NCBI RefSeq assembly: GCF_032108445.1
Contig: NZ_CP134876.1
Coordinates: 6,076,001 to 6,140,000 of the forward strand
Source of the DNA: Micromonospora halotolerans
Lineage (GTDB): Bacteria > Actinomycetota > Actinomycetes > Mycobacteriales > Micromonosporaceae
Length of the DNA stretch: 64,000 nucleotides
Reading direction: 5' to 3'
Positions within the stretch are counted from its first letter, which is position 1. Every line of letters starts with the position of its first letter. Positions 35,769-44,460 of this stretch are shown here, piece by piece. The notes beneath the pieces are model-generated. The model saw only the letters and a list, made by a program, of their open reading frames with translations, had not been told where the DNA came from and made no database searches. The position numbers were made by a program, and so were the translations under genes.

Positions 35769-36797
35769 CTATCGGAGCTTGACGACCTGCCCCAGATTCG
35801 AGGAACGGTAGCCCGCCAGCGCGACCTCCAGGGCGCGCACGCCGTCCTGCCCCGTCGCACACGGGTCCTCAATCACGCCTGCGCGCACCGACGCGAGGAA
35901 CGCCTCGATCATCGCCCGATCGGCGTCCTCGGCGAACGACGCCTGACGCAGGCCCCGCGGACCGCCCTCACCGGCGCTGATGACGTTCAGCGCCTCGGCC
36001 CCGTCGGTGATCTCCAGCGAGCCCTCGGTGCCGACCAGGCGGAGGTAGAAGTCGTAGTCGTGCGGGTGATTCGCCGGCACCGACCAGCTCGGGTCGATGC
36101 TGCCGACCGCACCGTTCTCCAGGCGCAACGAGACCACCGCGACGTCCTCGACGTCGAGGTTCCAGAGCAGCGACCCGGCCTCGGCCGACACCTCGGTCAC
36201 TTCGAGCCCGCTGACGTGCCGCATCACGTCGGTGACGTGGACGGAGTGGTCGATGAGCGCCCCTCCGCCGGCGGCCACCGGGTCGGTGATCCAGCCGGGG
36301 TACGCCGGGGGCAGCGGCGGGCGGCCGCGGTTGCCACCGACCAGGCCGATCAGATCGCCCAACCGGCCGTCGCGGACCGCCGTACGCGCCCGCTCGACCA
36401 TGGGCAGGAAGCGGGACACGAACGGCTGGTGCAGCTGCACGCCCGCGGCCGCGCAGGCGGCGACCATCGCCTCGCCGTCCTCGACCGTCGTGGCGATCGG
36501 TTTCTCGCACAAGACGTGCTTGCCGTGGGCGGCGGCGAGCTCGACGTGGACGCGGTGCTCGTCGTTGGCGCTGCACACCAGCACGGCGTCCACCGCGGGC
36601 GAGGCCAGCAGCGCCTCGGCGTCGCCGGTGAGTGGTACGCCGAAATCCTGGCGGATCCAGCGGGTGTGCTCGGGCTCGGGATCGTACAGGCCCACGACGC
36701 AGGCGTTCGGCGACGCGGTCAGCGCCCGCGAGTAGGCCCACACGTGGCCCATGTGCGCGGCGCCGAGGATCGCGACGCCGACCGGCTTGCGGCTCAT
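35769..36797 (-). CDS. Gfo/Idh/MocA family oxidoreductase A
   Basis: A 342-residue NAD(P)-dependent sugar oxidoreductase. Rossmann motif VAILGAAHMGHVWA at residues 8-21, the catalytic EKPIA motif (HVLCEKPIATT), and the C-terminal alpha/beta domain with GGGALIDHSVHVTD holding the Asp/His pair. Start at 36797 shares one base with the preceding gene. Last gene of the ABC-importer operon. Family members oxidise a sugar or inositol hydroxyl, often to a keto sugar. Confidence 0.88.
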   Translation of the reverse strand: MSRKPVGVAILGAAHMGHVWAYSRALTASPNACVVGLYDPEPEHTRWIRQDFGVPLTGDAEALLASPAVDAVLVCSANDEHRVHVELAAAHGKHVLCEKPIATTVEDGEAMVAACAAAGVQLHQPFVSRFLPMVERARTAVRDGRLGDLIGLVGGNRGRPPLPPAYPGWITDPVAAGGGALIDHSVHVTDVMRHVSGLEVTEVSAEAGSLLWNLDVEDVAVVSLRLENGAVGSIDPSWSVPANHPHDYDFYLRLVGTEGSLEITDGAEALNVISAGEGGPRGLRQASFAEDADRAMIEAFLASVRAGVIEDPCATGQDGVRALEVALAGYRSSNLGQVVKLR

Positions 36798-37795
36798 CAA
36801 AGCTCCCACCTGATCAGGTCGATCGTCTGGCCGGTGCGGGCCGATTCGAGGGCGGCGAGTGCCGTGCGCAGCGACTCGACCGCCTCGACGGCGGGCACCG
36901 GCGGGGGTCCGCCGTCGCGGCAGGCCTGGAAGAACGCGCTCAGCTCGTGGGTGAACTCGCGGTCGCCGAGCACGTCCCACCACTCCGAGTCACCGTCGTG
37001 GGCGTGCAGTACGCCGCCGATCATGTGGTCGTAGTCCCACGACAGCTGGCCATCGGTGCCGGTGATCTCGGCCCGGAGCTTGAAGCCGCGCGAGGCCGGG
37101 TGGGCCCAGCTGCACTCGATGTGGGCGATGGCGCCGTTCTCGTAGCGGACCGTCGTCAGGGTGTAGGTCAGCGCGCCCGCGTCGCTGTCGGCCGCCATGC
37201 AGTGCACGCGTACGGCGGGACTGCCGATCACCCACCGGGCGTAGTCGAAACTGTGCACGGCCTGGTCGAGCAGCGGACCACCGGATGTCGCGGGGTCGGC
37301 GAGCCATCCCCCCTCGCTCCACCCAGGTAGCGAGGTCGTCGTCGAGTGGCTGAGCATACGTACGAGCCCGATTTCGCCCGACGCCGCCAGGTCGCGGGCG
37401 AGCCGGTGGTCCGGGCCGTAGCGGGCCACCTGCCCGATCGAGAGCAGGCCGGGCGCGGCGTCGGCGGCCGCGAGGACGCGGCGCGCCTCGTCCATGGTGC
37501 GCGTGATCGGCTTCTCGCACAGCACGTGCCGGCCCGCCCGAAGGGCGGCGATCGTGGCGTCGGCGTGGGCGGTCGGCGGCGTGCAGATGTCGACGACGTC
37601 GACGCCGAGGTCGAGCAGCGCGTAGAGGTCCGGCACGACTTTCGCGCCGTGCCGGTCGGCGATCCGCTCGGCCTTGCCCCGGACCGTGTCGGCAACGGCG
37701 GCCAGCCGGACGCCCGGGGAGTCGCGGTAGGCGTGCGCGTGGACGCCGGCGATCATGCCGGCCCCGAGCAGGCCGACCGTCAGCTCGCCGGTCAT
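36797..37795 (-). CDS. Gfo/Idh/MocA family oxidoreductase B
   Basis: A 332-residue oxidoreductase with VGLLGAGMIAGVHAHAY at the N-terminus, the EKPIT motif (HVLCEKPITRT), and GGPLLDQAVHSFDYARWV in the C-terminal domain, containing the conserved Asp and His. It is clearly different in sequence from the neighbour at 35769, so the two are not a recent duplication. Overlaps the cupin gene upstream and the next Gfo/Idh gene downstream. Confidence 0.88.
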   Translation of the reverse strand: MTGELTVGLLGAGMIAGVHAHAYRDSPGVRLAAVADTVRGKAERIADRHGAKVVPDLYALLDLGVDVVDICTPPTAHADATIAALRAGRHVLCEKPITRTMDEARRVLAAADAAPGLLSIGQVARYGPDHRLARDLAASGEIGLVRMLSHSTTTSLPGWSEGGWLADPATSGGPLLDQAVHSFDYARWVIGSPAVRVHCMAADSDAGALTYTLTTVRYENGAIAHIECSWAHPASRGFKLRAEITGTDGQLSWDYDHMIGGVLHAHDGDSEWWDVLGDREFTHELSAFFQACRDGGPPPVPAVEAVESLRTALAALESARTGQTIDLIRWEL

Positions 37796-39003
37796 CGCGC
37801 ACGGCCCGCGATGGACGGCGCCTCCGTGTGGAGGTCGGGCCCGAAGAACAGGAATACCACGAGGTCCTCGCTTCCGGTGTTGGCGACCTCGTGCTCGCGG
37901 GTCGCCGCGTCGTGGGTGACCACCAGTTCGTCCCGGCCCGGCTCGCCGCCGCGCACCTCATGCCCGGCGAGCCTGCCGTCACCGGTCCAGGCGAAGACGC
38001 TGTAGACGCCGGGCTCGCGCAGCCGGTGGACGCCGCCCGGCGGGACGACGAGACGCTTCCCGGCGTACTTGCTGGTGTTGTAGAAGACCCAGGTCTCCTC
38101 GCCATCGCCGTCCGCGCCGACGACGGGCTGCGGGCTCAGGTGGCGGTTCTCGTAGAACCACGGGTCGCCGTTGACCTCCCAGTCCACGAAGCCGAGCGGG
38201 AACCGCTCGCCGTGCTTGTCGCGGTCCCGCGGCCGGACGTCCTTGAACAGCAGGTCCTTGGAGATGATCCGGCCGGCGTTCAATGCCTGGAACATCGACA
38301 GGACGTCGGAGTCCTCCTGCAACTCGAGGGTGAGAGCCGTGCCGGGGGCGTGCAGCACGCCGGACGGCACATGGAATCCCTCGCCGGCTACCTGCAGCTC
38401 CGCGCGGGCATGCCGAAGGATCAGGTCGCTGTCCCAGTCGACGAGGTAGGGCAACAGCACCTCGTGCGCCGACTGCTCCGCGATCCACGGGTGCACGCCG
38501 AAGAACGTCTCCGGGTGCGCGCCCGGGTCGACACCCGGCAGGAAATGGTAGGACTCGTCCTTGGCGTTGCGGCCGACCAGCGACGCGAACTCCTGGGGCG
38601 GATGGATGTGGTAGGGCAACCGGTGGGCGTAGTCGAAGATCTTCGCCAGCCGCCCCAGTCCCGCGGGATGCGAGGCGGCGTACGCCGCGCCCAGGATCGC
38701 CGCCGGATCGGCGGCAACGGCGTCGCGCAGCAGGAGCCGCTCACCGTGCTCCCCCACGACGTGGCTGAGCCCCTCGTCCTGCGGACCGACGCGGTTGTCC
38801 GCCTTCGTCGTCGAGGCGAGCCACCGCTCGCAGATCGCGCCACGCTCCCCGACGTCGTAGGCGTTCTCGGGTAAACCCAGCCGCCGGCCCGGCGGCAGGA
38901 AGTCGCGCGCGACCCACGCCGGCTCACACCTCAGCACGCCGTCCCCGGCTTCGAGTAGCCGGGCGAGCACGTCGCGGGCTCCACCCGGATTCGCCGTCGC
39001 CAC
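37792..39003 (-). CDS. Cupin protein related to type I mannose-6-phosphate isomerase
   Basis: A 403-residue protein with at least two cupin folds. The segment RLPYHIHPPQEFAS matches the metal-binding histidines of type I phosphomannose isomerases, and FHVPSGVLHAPG a second metal ligand. Start is GTG 39003, one base after the permease gene, with a GAAGGG site. The protein probably isomerises or binds a sugar or sugar acid taken up by the adjacent importer. It is longer and more diverged than a standard ManA, so the substrate is open. Confidence 0.72.
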   Translation of the reverse strand: MATANPGGARDVLARLLEAGDGVLRCEPAWVARDFLPPGRRLGLPENAYDVGERGAICERWLASTTKADNRVGPQDEGLSHVVGEHGERLLLRDAVAADPAAILGAAYAASHPAGLGRLAKIFDYAHRLPYHIHPPQEFASLVGRNAKDESYHFLPGVDPGAHPETFFGVHPWIAEQSAHEVLLPYLVDWDSDLILRHARAELQVAGEGFHVPSGVLHAPGTALTLELQEDSDVLSMFQALNAGRIISKDLLFKDVRPRDRDKHGERFPLGFVDWEVNGDPWFYENRHLSPQPVVGADGDGEETWVFYNTSKYAGKRLVVPPGGVHRLREPGVYSVFAWTGDGRLAGHEVRGGEPGRDELVVTHDAATREHEVANTGSEDLVVFLFFGPDLHTEAPSIAGRAR

Positions 39004-39005
39004 GG

Positions 39006-39992
39006 TCAGCCCTTCACACCGGTGAGGGCGATGCCCTGCACGAACTTCCGCTGGAAGACGAGGAACACGATGATCATCGGCAGGGTCGCGATCACCGACC
39101 CGGCGAAGAGCAAGGTCCAGGACGTGCGGTTCTGCACCACGAACAGGGCGAGCCCCACGGGCGCGGTGATCTTTTCGGGGCTGGACAGGATGATCAGGGG
39201 CCAGAAGAAGTCCTCCCACGCCCCCTGGAAGGTGAAGATCGCGTTTGCCGCGAGCGCCGGCGCGCACAGCGGCAGCACGACCGACCGGAAGATCCGGAAC
39301 TCGCTCGCACCGTCGATGCGGGCGGCCTCCAGCAGTTGATCCGGGATCGAGAGCATGTACTGACGGATGAGGAAGATGCCGAACGCCGACACGATCCCCG
39401 GCATGATCAGACCCCAGTAGGAGTCCAGCCAGCCGTGCCCGCCGTTGCCCATCCAGTCGTTGCCACCGAAGAACGGGATGTGCTTGATGATCAGGTAGTT
39501 CGGGATGAGCGTGACCTGGCCGGGAACCATCATCGTCGCCAGGAAGAGCATGAAGATCACGTTACGGCCGGGGAACCGGCGCTTGGCGAAACAGTAGGCG
39601 CACAGGGCGTTGAAGAATGTCTGCAGCACGGTGATCGCGATCGCGACGAAGGCGCTGTTCACGAACCACCGCCAGTCACCGTGTCCCTGGCCCTGCTGGG
39701 CCTTGGTGAGGTGACCGACATTCAAGAAGCCCTTGTAGCCCTCCAGGGTCGGGTCCTTCGGAACCCAGTGCGGCGAGGTGGAGAAGATCTCCCCCATCGG
39801 CTGGAACGACGCGCTGATCAGCCATGCGAACGGGGCCACGAACAAGATCGCGAGCGGGGCGAGAACCAGGTACGTGACCACCTTCTGCTGCCACGTGAAC
39901 CGGTTGACCCCGTTCCGCGGCGACCTTCGGTCCGGCGCAGCGGGCTCCGGCGCCGCCTGACGCAGGTCGACTCCTGCGACGACGCCGCTCAT
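39006..39992 (-). CDS. Sugar ABC transporter permease (MalG type)
   Basis: A 328-residue permease with six helices; start MSGVVAGVD at 39992, overlapping the upstream permease stop. The EAA loop (LLEAARIDGASEFRIFRSVVLP) is intact and would contact the ATPase. It pairs with 39989-40987. No ATP-binding gene is in the operon or elsewhere in the island. Confidence 0.92.
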   Translation of the reverse strand: MSGVVAGVDLRQAAPEPAAPDRRSPRNGVNRFTWQQKVVTYLVLAPLAILFVAPFAWLISASFQPMGEIFSTSPHWVPKDPTLEGYKGFLNVGHLTKAQQGQGHGDWRWFVNSAFVAIAITVLQTFFNALCAYCFAKRRFPGRNVIFMLFLATMMVPGQVTLIPNYLIIKHIPFFGGNDWMGNGGHGWLDSYWGLIMPGIVSAFGIFLIRQYMLSIPDQLLEAARIDGASEFRIFRSVVLPLCAPALAANAIFTFQGAWEDFFWPLIILSSPEKITAPVGLALFVVQNRTSWTLLFAGSVIATLPMIIVFLVFQRKFVQGIALTGVKG

Positions 39993-40987
39993 GCGTCGAA
40001 CCCCTGCCGCATGAGGCGCAGCTGGAGCGCCGTGAACGCGAGCAGCATGAGGAAGAGCGCGAACGCCAGGGTGCTGGCATAGCCCATGTCGAAGTACTTG
40101 AACGCCCAGAGATACATGTAGTAGACCATCGTCGTCGTCTTGTTGACCGGTCCGCCGCTGGTCATCACGAAGATCTGGGTGAAGACCTGCAGCGAGCTGA
40201 TGATCCCCATGACGGCCAAGAACAGGGTGGTGGGCCGGAGCATGGGGATCGTGATGTACCGCAGGCGTTGCCATACGCCGGCACCGTCGATGCGGGCCGA
40301 CTCGTAGAGCTCGTCGGGGATCGCCTGCAGCCCGGCGAGGTAGACCACCATCGAAAAGCCGGTGCCCGCCCACACGCTCATCAAAATGACCGCCGGCATC
40401 GCGAGGTTCTTGTCCGACAGCCACAGCAAGGGTGCATCGATGAGGTGCGCCTGCAGCAGGTAGTGGTTGAACAGCCCGTAGTCACCGTTGTAGAGCCACT
40501 TCCAGAGGATGGCGGAGACCACGAACGGCGTGACGACCGGAAGGTAGAACGCGGCCCGGAACAGGCCGCGCAACCGCAGCGGCAGGTTGAGCAGAAGCGC
40601 CAGCAGCAGCCCGATCGCCATCGAGAGCGGAACCGAGGCGCCGCTGAAGTAGATGGTGTTCAGCACCGACCCGGTGAACCGCTCATCCTGGATCATGTCG
40701 CGATAGTTGTCCAACCCGACGAACGGCCGGTCCGGCTCGATGATGCTCCACCGGTGGAAGGTCAGGTAAACGGCGAAGATCAGGGCGGCCAGTGTGAAGA
40801 CCGAGAAGATCAGCATGCCGGGCAGCAGGAAGACGTACGCCGACCGTTGCGTCCAGACCCGGGCCGCAACGCCGCGCCGGTTCCCGTGCGGGATCTCGCG
40901 TCTGAGGCGTGGCCGGGTCCATCGCCCGCCGGCCTTCACAGGGACCGCGTCCGTCTCGGTCCGCCCCAGCGGCCGTGCCGTCGCCAT
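39989..40987 (-). CDS. Sugar ABC transporter permease (MalF type)
   Basis: A 332-residue permease; start MATARPLG at 40987 behind AAGGAG. The hydrophobic segments begin with AYVFLLPGMLIFSVFTLAAL; the EAA loop ELYESARIDGAGVWQRLRYI is typical of the MalF side of CUT1 sugar importers. It is separated from the binding-protein gene by a strong hairpin. Confidence 0.92.
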   Translation of the reverse strand: MATARPLGRTETDAVPVKAGGRWTRPRLRREIPHGNRRGVAARVWTQRSAYVFLLPGMLIFSVFTLAALIFAVYLTFHRWSIIEPDRPFVGLDNYRDMIQDERFTGSVLNTIYFSGASVPLSMAIGLLLALLLNLPLRLRGLFRAAFYLPVVTPFVVSAILWKWLYNGDYGLFNHYLLQAHLIDAPLLWLSDKNLAMPAVILMSVWAGTGFSMVVYLAGLQAIPDELYESARIDGAGVWQRLRYITIPMLRPTTLFLAVMGIISSLQVFTQIFVMTSGGPVNKTTTMVYYMYLWAFKYFDMGYASTLAFALFLMLLAFTALQLRLMRQGFDA

Positions 40988-41006
40988 CACCGTCTCCTTT
41001 CCTCCG

Positions 41007-41039
41007 TGCGTCACCGGGCCGGTCCGGCCCGGTGACGCA
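41007..41039 (-). promoter_or_regulatory. Intra-operon hairpin between binding-protein and permease genes
   Basis: A 15-bp perfect inverted repeat (TGCGTCACCGGGCCG / CGGCCCGGTGACGCA) with a 3-base loop, between the stop of the binding-protein gene and the permease start. Such hairpins stabilise or partly terminate the mRNA so that binding protein is made in excess over the permeases. Confidence 0.7.
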
Positions 41040-41062
41040 TCGCCGGTGCTGTGGCCGCTCGG

Positions 41063-42382
41063 TCAGCGGGCCAGGATCGCCCGGCCCTGCTCGGCGGCGT
41101 TGTCCAGCGCCTCCGCAGCGGTCTGGTCGCCATAGATGGCCTTGCCGAGTTGCTCGTTGAGGATGGTCTCGATCCGCGGGTACTTCGGATTGGAGACCGT
41201 GCTCGCGACGCCGCACGACATCAGGTCGGCGAAGGGCTTGAGCACCGGCTTCTCCGTGGCGAGGTCGGGGCTGCCGAGCAGCGACTTCGTCGGAGGCAGC
41301 AGCGTGCCCTCGGTCTTGTACGTCCAGTTGGCCAGGTTGTCGGGTTGCGAGAGGAACTCCATCCACAGCCACGCGGCGTCGGAGACCTTCGTCTTGCTGA
41401 ACATCACCAGCGAGTCTCCGGCGATGGTGGTCTTGCACCCGGCGGCCCCGTCGGGGAGCGGCGCCGCCGCCCACTTGCCCGTGAGCTTGGGGTACTCGTC
41501 TGCGAGGGTGCCGGCGAACCAGGCGCCCGCCACGTACATCGCCACGTCGCCCTTCGCGAACGCCACCCGGCCGTCGTAGGAGTTGGAGTTGAGGTAGTCC
41601 CGCGGCGAGTACTTGGCGAGGTTCACATAGAACTCGGCCGCCGTCTTGCCCTGCGCGCTGTCGAAGGCGATGTCCTTGCCGTCCTTGGTCAGCGCGTCGC
41701 CACCGGCCTGGTAGAGCCAGGGGTACCAGTAGTACGCCGACTCGGAGGCGAACATCTCGAAGCCGTACTTGCCGTTCGCGGTGTCGGTGAGCTTCTCTGC
41801 GGCGGCCTTGAACTCGTCCCAGGTCTTCGGCGGGCCGTCGATCCCGGCTTCTTTGAAGCGATCGGTCCGGTAGAACAGACCGGTCGTCTCGCCGTCGAAC
41901 GGCAGTCCCCACATCTTGTCGTTCCAGGTGACGAACGTCTTGAAGCCATCGACGTAGTTGTCCGGCTTCACGATCTCGCCGCGCTCCATGTAGCCGCCGA
42001 GGTCGACGAGCGCCCCTCGGGCGGCGTAGTCGCTGGTGTCGCTTGCGTTGATGTAGGCGACGTCTGGGGGGGTGTTGCCGGCGATGCGGGTGCTGAGGAC
42101 CTGCTGCGCCTGTTCCGCGGGGGCGTTCTCGAATTTGATCGTGATGTTCGGATGCTGCTTGTGGAACTCGGCGGCCATCTTCTTCATCTGCGGTTCGTTG
42201 CCGACCCAGGAGAAGAACGTCACGGTCTGCGGCGTGGTCGGGTCCTTCACCGGACCCGGACCCTTGCCGATGTTGGTGTCCGGCTTCTTCCCATCGCTTC
42301 CGCACGCCGCGACGCTCAGCGATGTCGCGAGGGCCAACGCAACGATTGCCGCAGTCTTCCAGGACTTATGGAACCTCACCAC
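41063..42382 (-). CDS. Sugar-binding lipoprotein of ABC transporter (SBP family 1)
   Basis: A 439-residue binding protein with lipobox SVAAC and Cys27. Typical family 1 segments: TVTFFSWVGNEPQMKKMAAEF, VAYINASDTSDYAARG, PFDGETTGLFYR and TWDEFKAAAEKL. Start is GTG 42382 (an adjacent GTG at 42379 is equally possible). It binds an oligosaccharide or glycoside at the cell surface. It follows the AraC gene, which it overlaps slightly, and a LacI operator lies 51 bases upstream. Confidence 0.9.
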   Translation of the reverse strand: MVRFHKSWKTAAIVALALATSLSVAACGSDGKKPDTNIGKGPGPVKDPTTPQTVTFFSWVGNEPQMKKMAAEFHKQHPNITIKFENAPAEQAQQVLSTRIAGNTPPDVAYINASDTSDYAARGALVDLGGYMERGEIVKPDNYVDGFKTFVTWNDKMWGLPFDGETTGLFYRTDRFKEAGIDGPPKTWDEFKAAAEKLTDTANGKYGFEMFASESAYYWYPWLYQAGGDALTKDGKDIAFDSAQGKTAAEFYVNLAKYSPRDYLNSNSYDGRVAFAKGDVAMYVAGAWFAGTLADEYPKLTGKWAAAPLPDGAAGCKTTIAGDSLVMFSKTKVSDAAWLWMEFLSQPDNLANWTYKTEGTLLPPTKSLLGSPDLATEKPVLKPFADLMSCGVASTVSNPKYPRIETILNEQLGKAIYGDQTAAEALDNAAEQGRAILAR

Positions 42383-43370
42383 GCCTGCTCCCTACTACTC
42401 GCTGTGTGGAAGTTACGGAGCCTTGAACGGATGCAAATCGATTGGCTAGTTGGCGGGCAGTCTCGCCAAGGAACCGGGCATTTGTCAATGGATCCGGGTG
42501 TGCTGCATCACATTGTGACGACCCCGAGATCCCTGGGAGCGCTGCCGCGTGTCCGCCTGAACGCTCCGATGGAGCGGTGCCGTACCGGCGCCGGTACGCA
42601 CGACCGAAGTGCGAGAGGCTGTTGAAGCCTGCGGCGTGACACACCTCGGTCACGGACAACGAGGTCGACGCGAGCAGGGAACGGGCGAACCGCAGACGGC
42701 GCTCCTGCAGGTAGAGCTGGAAGGACGAGCCGGTGTACTCCCGGAACCGCTCGCTGAAGTAGTTCGGCGACAAGTGCGCCCGCCGGGCGGCGTCGGCGAG
42801 CGAGATCGGCTCGCGAAAATGCCGATCGACGTAGCGGACCGCGACCCGCAGCTCATCGGTCACGCCGAGGCGGTGGTCGGCGACCGCCGCCTCGACCGGT
42901 TGGTGCCGCGCGAGCTCGACCACCAGGCATCCCACGAGCGCCTCGACCAGTCGTGCGCTGCCCAGCCGTGGCTGCTCGAACTCGGCTTGGAGCCGGCGCA
43001 GGTCGACTTCCGCATCGAGAAAGTCGTCGCTCTGCCACGGGAGGTCACCGACCGAGGGCGGCCCCAGCCCGGCGAGCTGTCGCTCCATGAGCCCCGGGTC
43101 GATGACCGTGTTGTAGCAGCCGAGCGGCTCGTGACCGATAGACCGGATGGCGTGGAAGTCCGCGGGCGACAGCAGGAAGGCACTCCCCCGGCCGATGGCT
43201 CGCGGAGCACCGTTCACCACGTGCTCAGCCGCCCCTGAGACCACCAGGCACAGTTCGTAGTAGTCGTGCCAGTGCACGTCGACGGTGCGCAGCCGTGGGC
43301 GCATCACCCGCGCACCGCTGTCGGGAAGGAGCAGCGACTCGCTGCTGAACCGCTCGACCAGGTCGCTCAT
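42366..43370 (-). CDS. AraC family transcriptional regulator
   Basis: A 334-residue regulator. The N-terminal cupin-like sensor (VHWHDYYELCLVVSG) is followed by the AraC DNA-binding domain: ISLADAARRAHLSPNYFSERF and VTEVCHAAGFNSLSHFGRAY. The family would normally end near residue 275; here the frame continues about 60 residues through the LacI operator region and stops inside the binding-protein start, so the C-terminal tail may be non-functional or the true stop may lie elsewhere. Probably an activator of the importer operon, itself under LacI control through the site at 43380. Confidence 0.85.
   Translation of the reverse strand: MSDLVERFSSESLLLPDSGARVMRPRLRTVDVHWHDYYELCLVVSGAAEHVVNGAPRAIGRGSAFLLSPADFHAIRSIGHEPLGCYNTVIDPGLMERQLAGLGPPSVGDLPWQSDDFLDAEVDLRRLQAEFEQPRLGSARLVEALVGCLVVELARHQPVEAAVADHRLGVTDELRVAVRYVDRHFREPISLADAARRAHLSPNYFSERFREYTGSSFQLYLQERRLRFARSLLASTSLSVTEVCHAAGFNSLSHFGRAYRRRYGTAPSERSGGHAAALPGISGSSQCDAAHPDPLTNARFLGETARQLANRFASVQGSVTSTQRVVGSRRGEVP
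42433..42446. promoter_or_regulatory. LacI operator 3 (ABC importer)
   Basis: GCAAATCGATTGGC, identical to the 35355 site, 51 bases upstream of the sugar-binding lipoprotein start. It lies inside the 3' part of the AraC reading frame. Confidence 0.75.
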
Positions 43371-43379
43371 GGGACGACC

Positions 43380-43393
43380 CCAAATCGTTTTGG
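43380..43393. promoter_or_regulatory. LacI operator 4 (AraC/LacI divergent promoter)
   Basis: CCAAATCGTTTTGG, the most diverged site, 10 bases from the AraC start and 28 bases from the LacI start. Likely autoregulation of LacI and repression of AraC. Confidence 0.6.
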
Positions 43394-43420
43394 CACCAGA
43401 TCTCCCAGTAGGATACGGCC

Positions 43421-44443
43421 ATGTCGAGGAGCGAGGCAGCGTCCGACCAACGCTCGCGCGTGACGATCGCGCAGGTCGCCAGCCGCGCCGGGGTGAGCCC
43501 CACCACCGTCTCCCACGTGTTGTCCGGCAAGCGCACGGTCGCAGTCGCCACCCGAGGCACCGTGATAGAGGCGATCCGCGAACTCGGGTACCGGCCGAAC
43601 ATCGTGGCCCGCAACCTGCGGACCCGGCAGTCGCACATGATCGCGGTCGTCGTCCCCGACATCACCAACCCGTTCTACGCCGTGCTCACCCGAGGTCTGG
43701 CGGACGCCGTCGACGCCGCCGGGCACGGGACATACGTCTGCAACACCGACGGCCAGCACGACCGAGAGCGCAGGTTCTTCCAGGACGCCATGGACCGCGG
43801 AGTGGACGGCATCGTCTTCGCGTCCGGCGAGACCGCCTCGCAGGTCACGTTCGGGGAGGCCGACAAGCAGACTCCCATCGTCTGCATCGGTGACCAGCTC
43901 GACCATCCCCTCTGCGACGCGGTCATCCCTGACGATGAGACCGGCTCTCGCGCTGCCGCCTCCTTCTTGGCCTCGCGCGGCTACCAGCGGATCGCAATGA
44001 TCCAAGGCCCGCCTCACTACGGCGCGGCGCGCACGGCGGGCTTCCGTTCGGCCATGCAGGCCGCGAAGCGGAAGGTCCCCGTCGAACGAATGGTGCGCGG
44101 CGACTGGACCCGCAAGGGAGGCTACGAGGCCATGAAGACGCTCATGGCGCTCGAGGTCCGACCCGACGCCGTCTTCTGCGCCAACGACCTGATGGCGATC
44201 GGCGCGCTCGACGTGGCCCACGAGCTCGGACTCTCCGTCCCGCAGGACGTGGCCATCGTGGGCTTCGACGACGTCGACGCCGCCACTATCGTGACACCGG
44301 GGCTGACCACGGTCCGCAACCCGGCCTACGAGGCCGGCGGCACAGCCGGCGACCTGCTGATGAGCCGGATGTCGGGCCGCTACACCGGTGCCGGACGGAC
44401 CGTTGTGCTGCCCTGCCCGCTGATCGAGCGCGGCACCGCCTGA
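43421..44443 (+). CDS. LacI family transcriptional regulator of the sugar island
   Basis: A 340-residue regulator. The helix-turn-helix VTIAQVASRAGVSPTTVSHVL (residues 14-34) and hinge region (YRPNIVARNLRTRQS) are intact; the periplasmic-binding-like effector domain has VVPDITNPFYAVL, CNTDGQ and the typical CANDLMAIGALDVAHELG. LacI proteins bind 14-16 bp palindromes with a central CG, as found at six places in this island. The effector is probably a mono- or disaccharide or a derivative made by the pathway. Divergent from AraC and convergent with the alcohol dehydrogenase. Confidence 0.93.
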   Translation: MSRSEAASDQRSRVTIAQVASRAGVSPTTVSHVLSGKRTVAVATRGTVIEAIRELGYRPNIVARNLRTRQSHMIAVVVPDITNPFYAVLTRGLADAVDAAGHGTYVCNTDGQHDRERRFFQDAMDRGVDGIVFASGETASQVTFGEADKQTPIVCIGDQLDHPLCDAVIPDDETGSRAAASFLASRGYQRIAMIQGPPHYGAARTAGFRSAMQAAKRKVPVERMVRGDWTRKGGYEAMKTLMALEVRPDAVFCANDLMAIGALDVAHELGLSVPQDVAIVGFDDVDAATIVTPGLTTVRNPAYEAGGTAGDLLMSRMSGRYTGAGRTVVLPCPLIERGTA

Positions 44444-44460
44444 GCGGCGACCGACCACCG

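Noticed and set aside
35769..37795. Tandem Gfo/Idh genes as a recent duplication
   Set aside because: The two proteins differ strongly in length and sequence outside the family motifs, so they are old paralogues.
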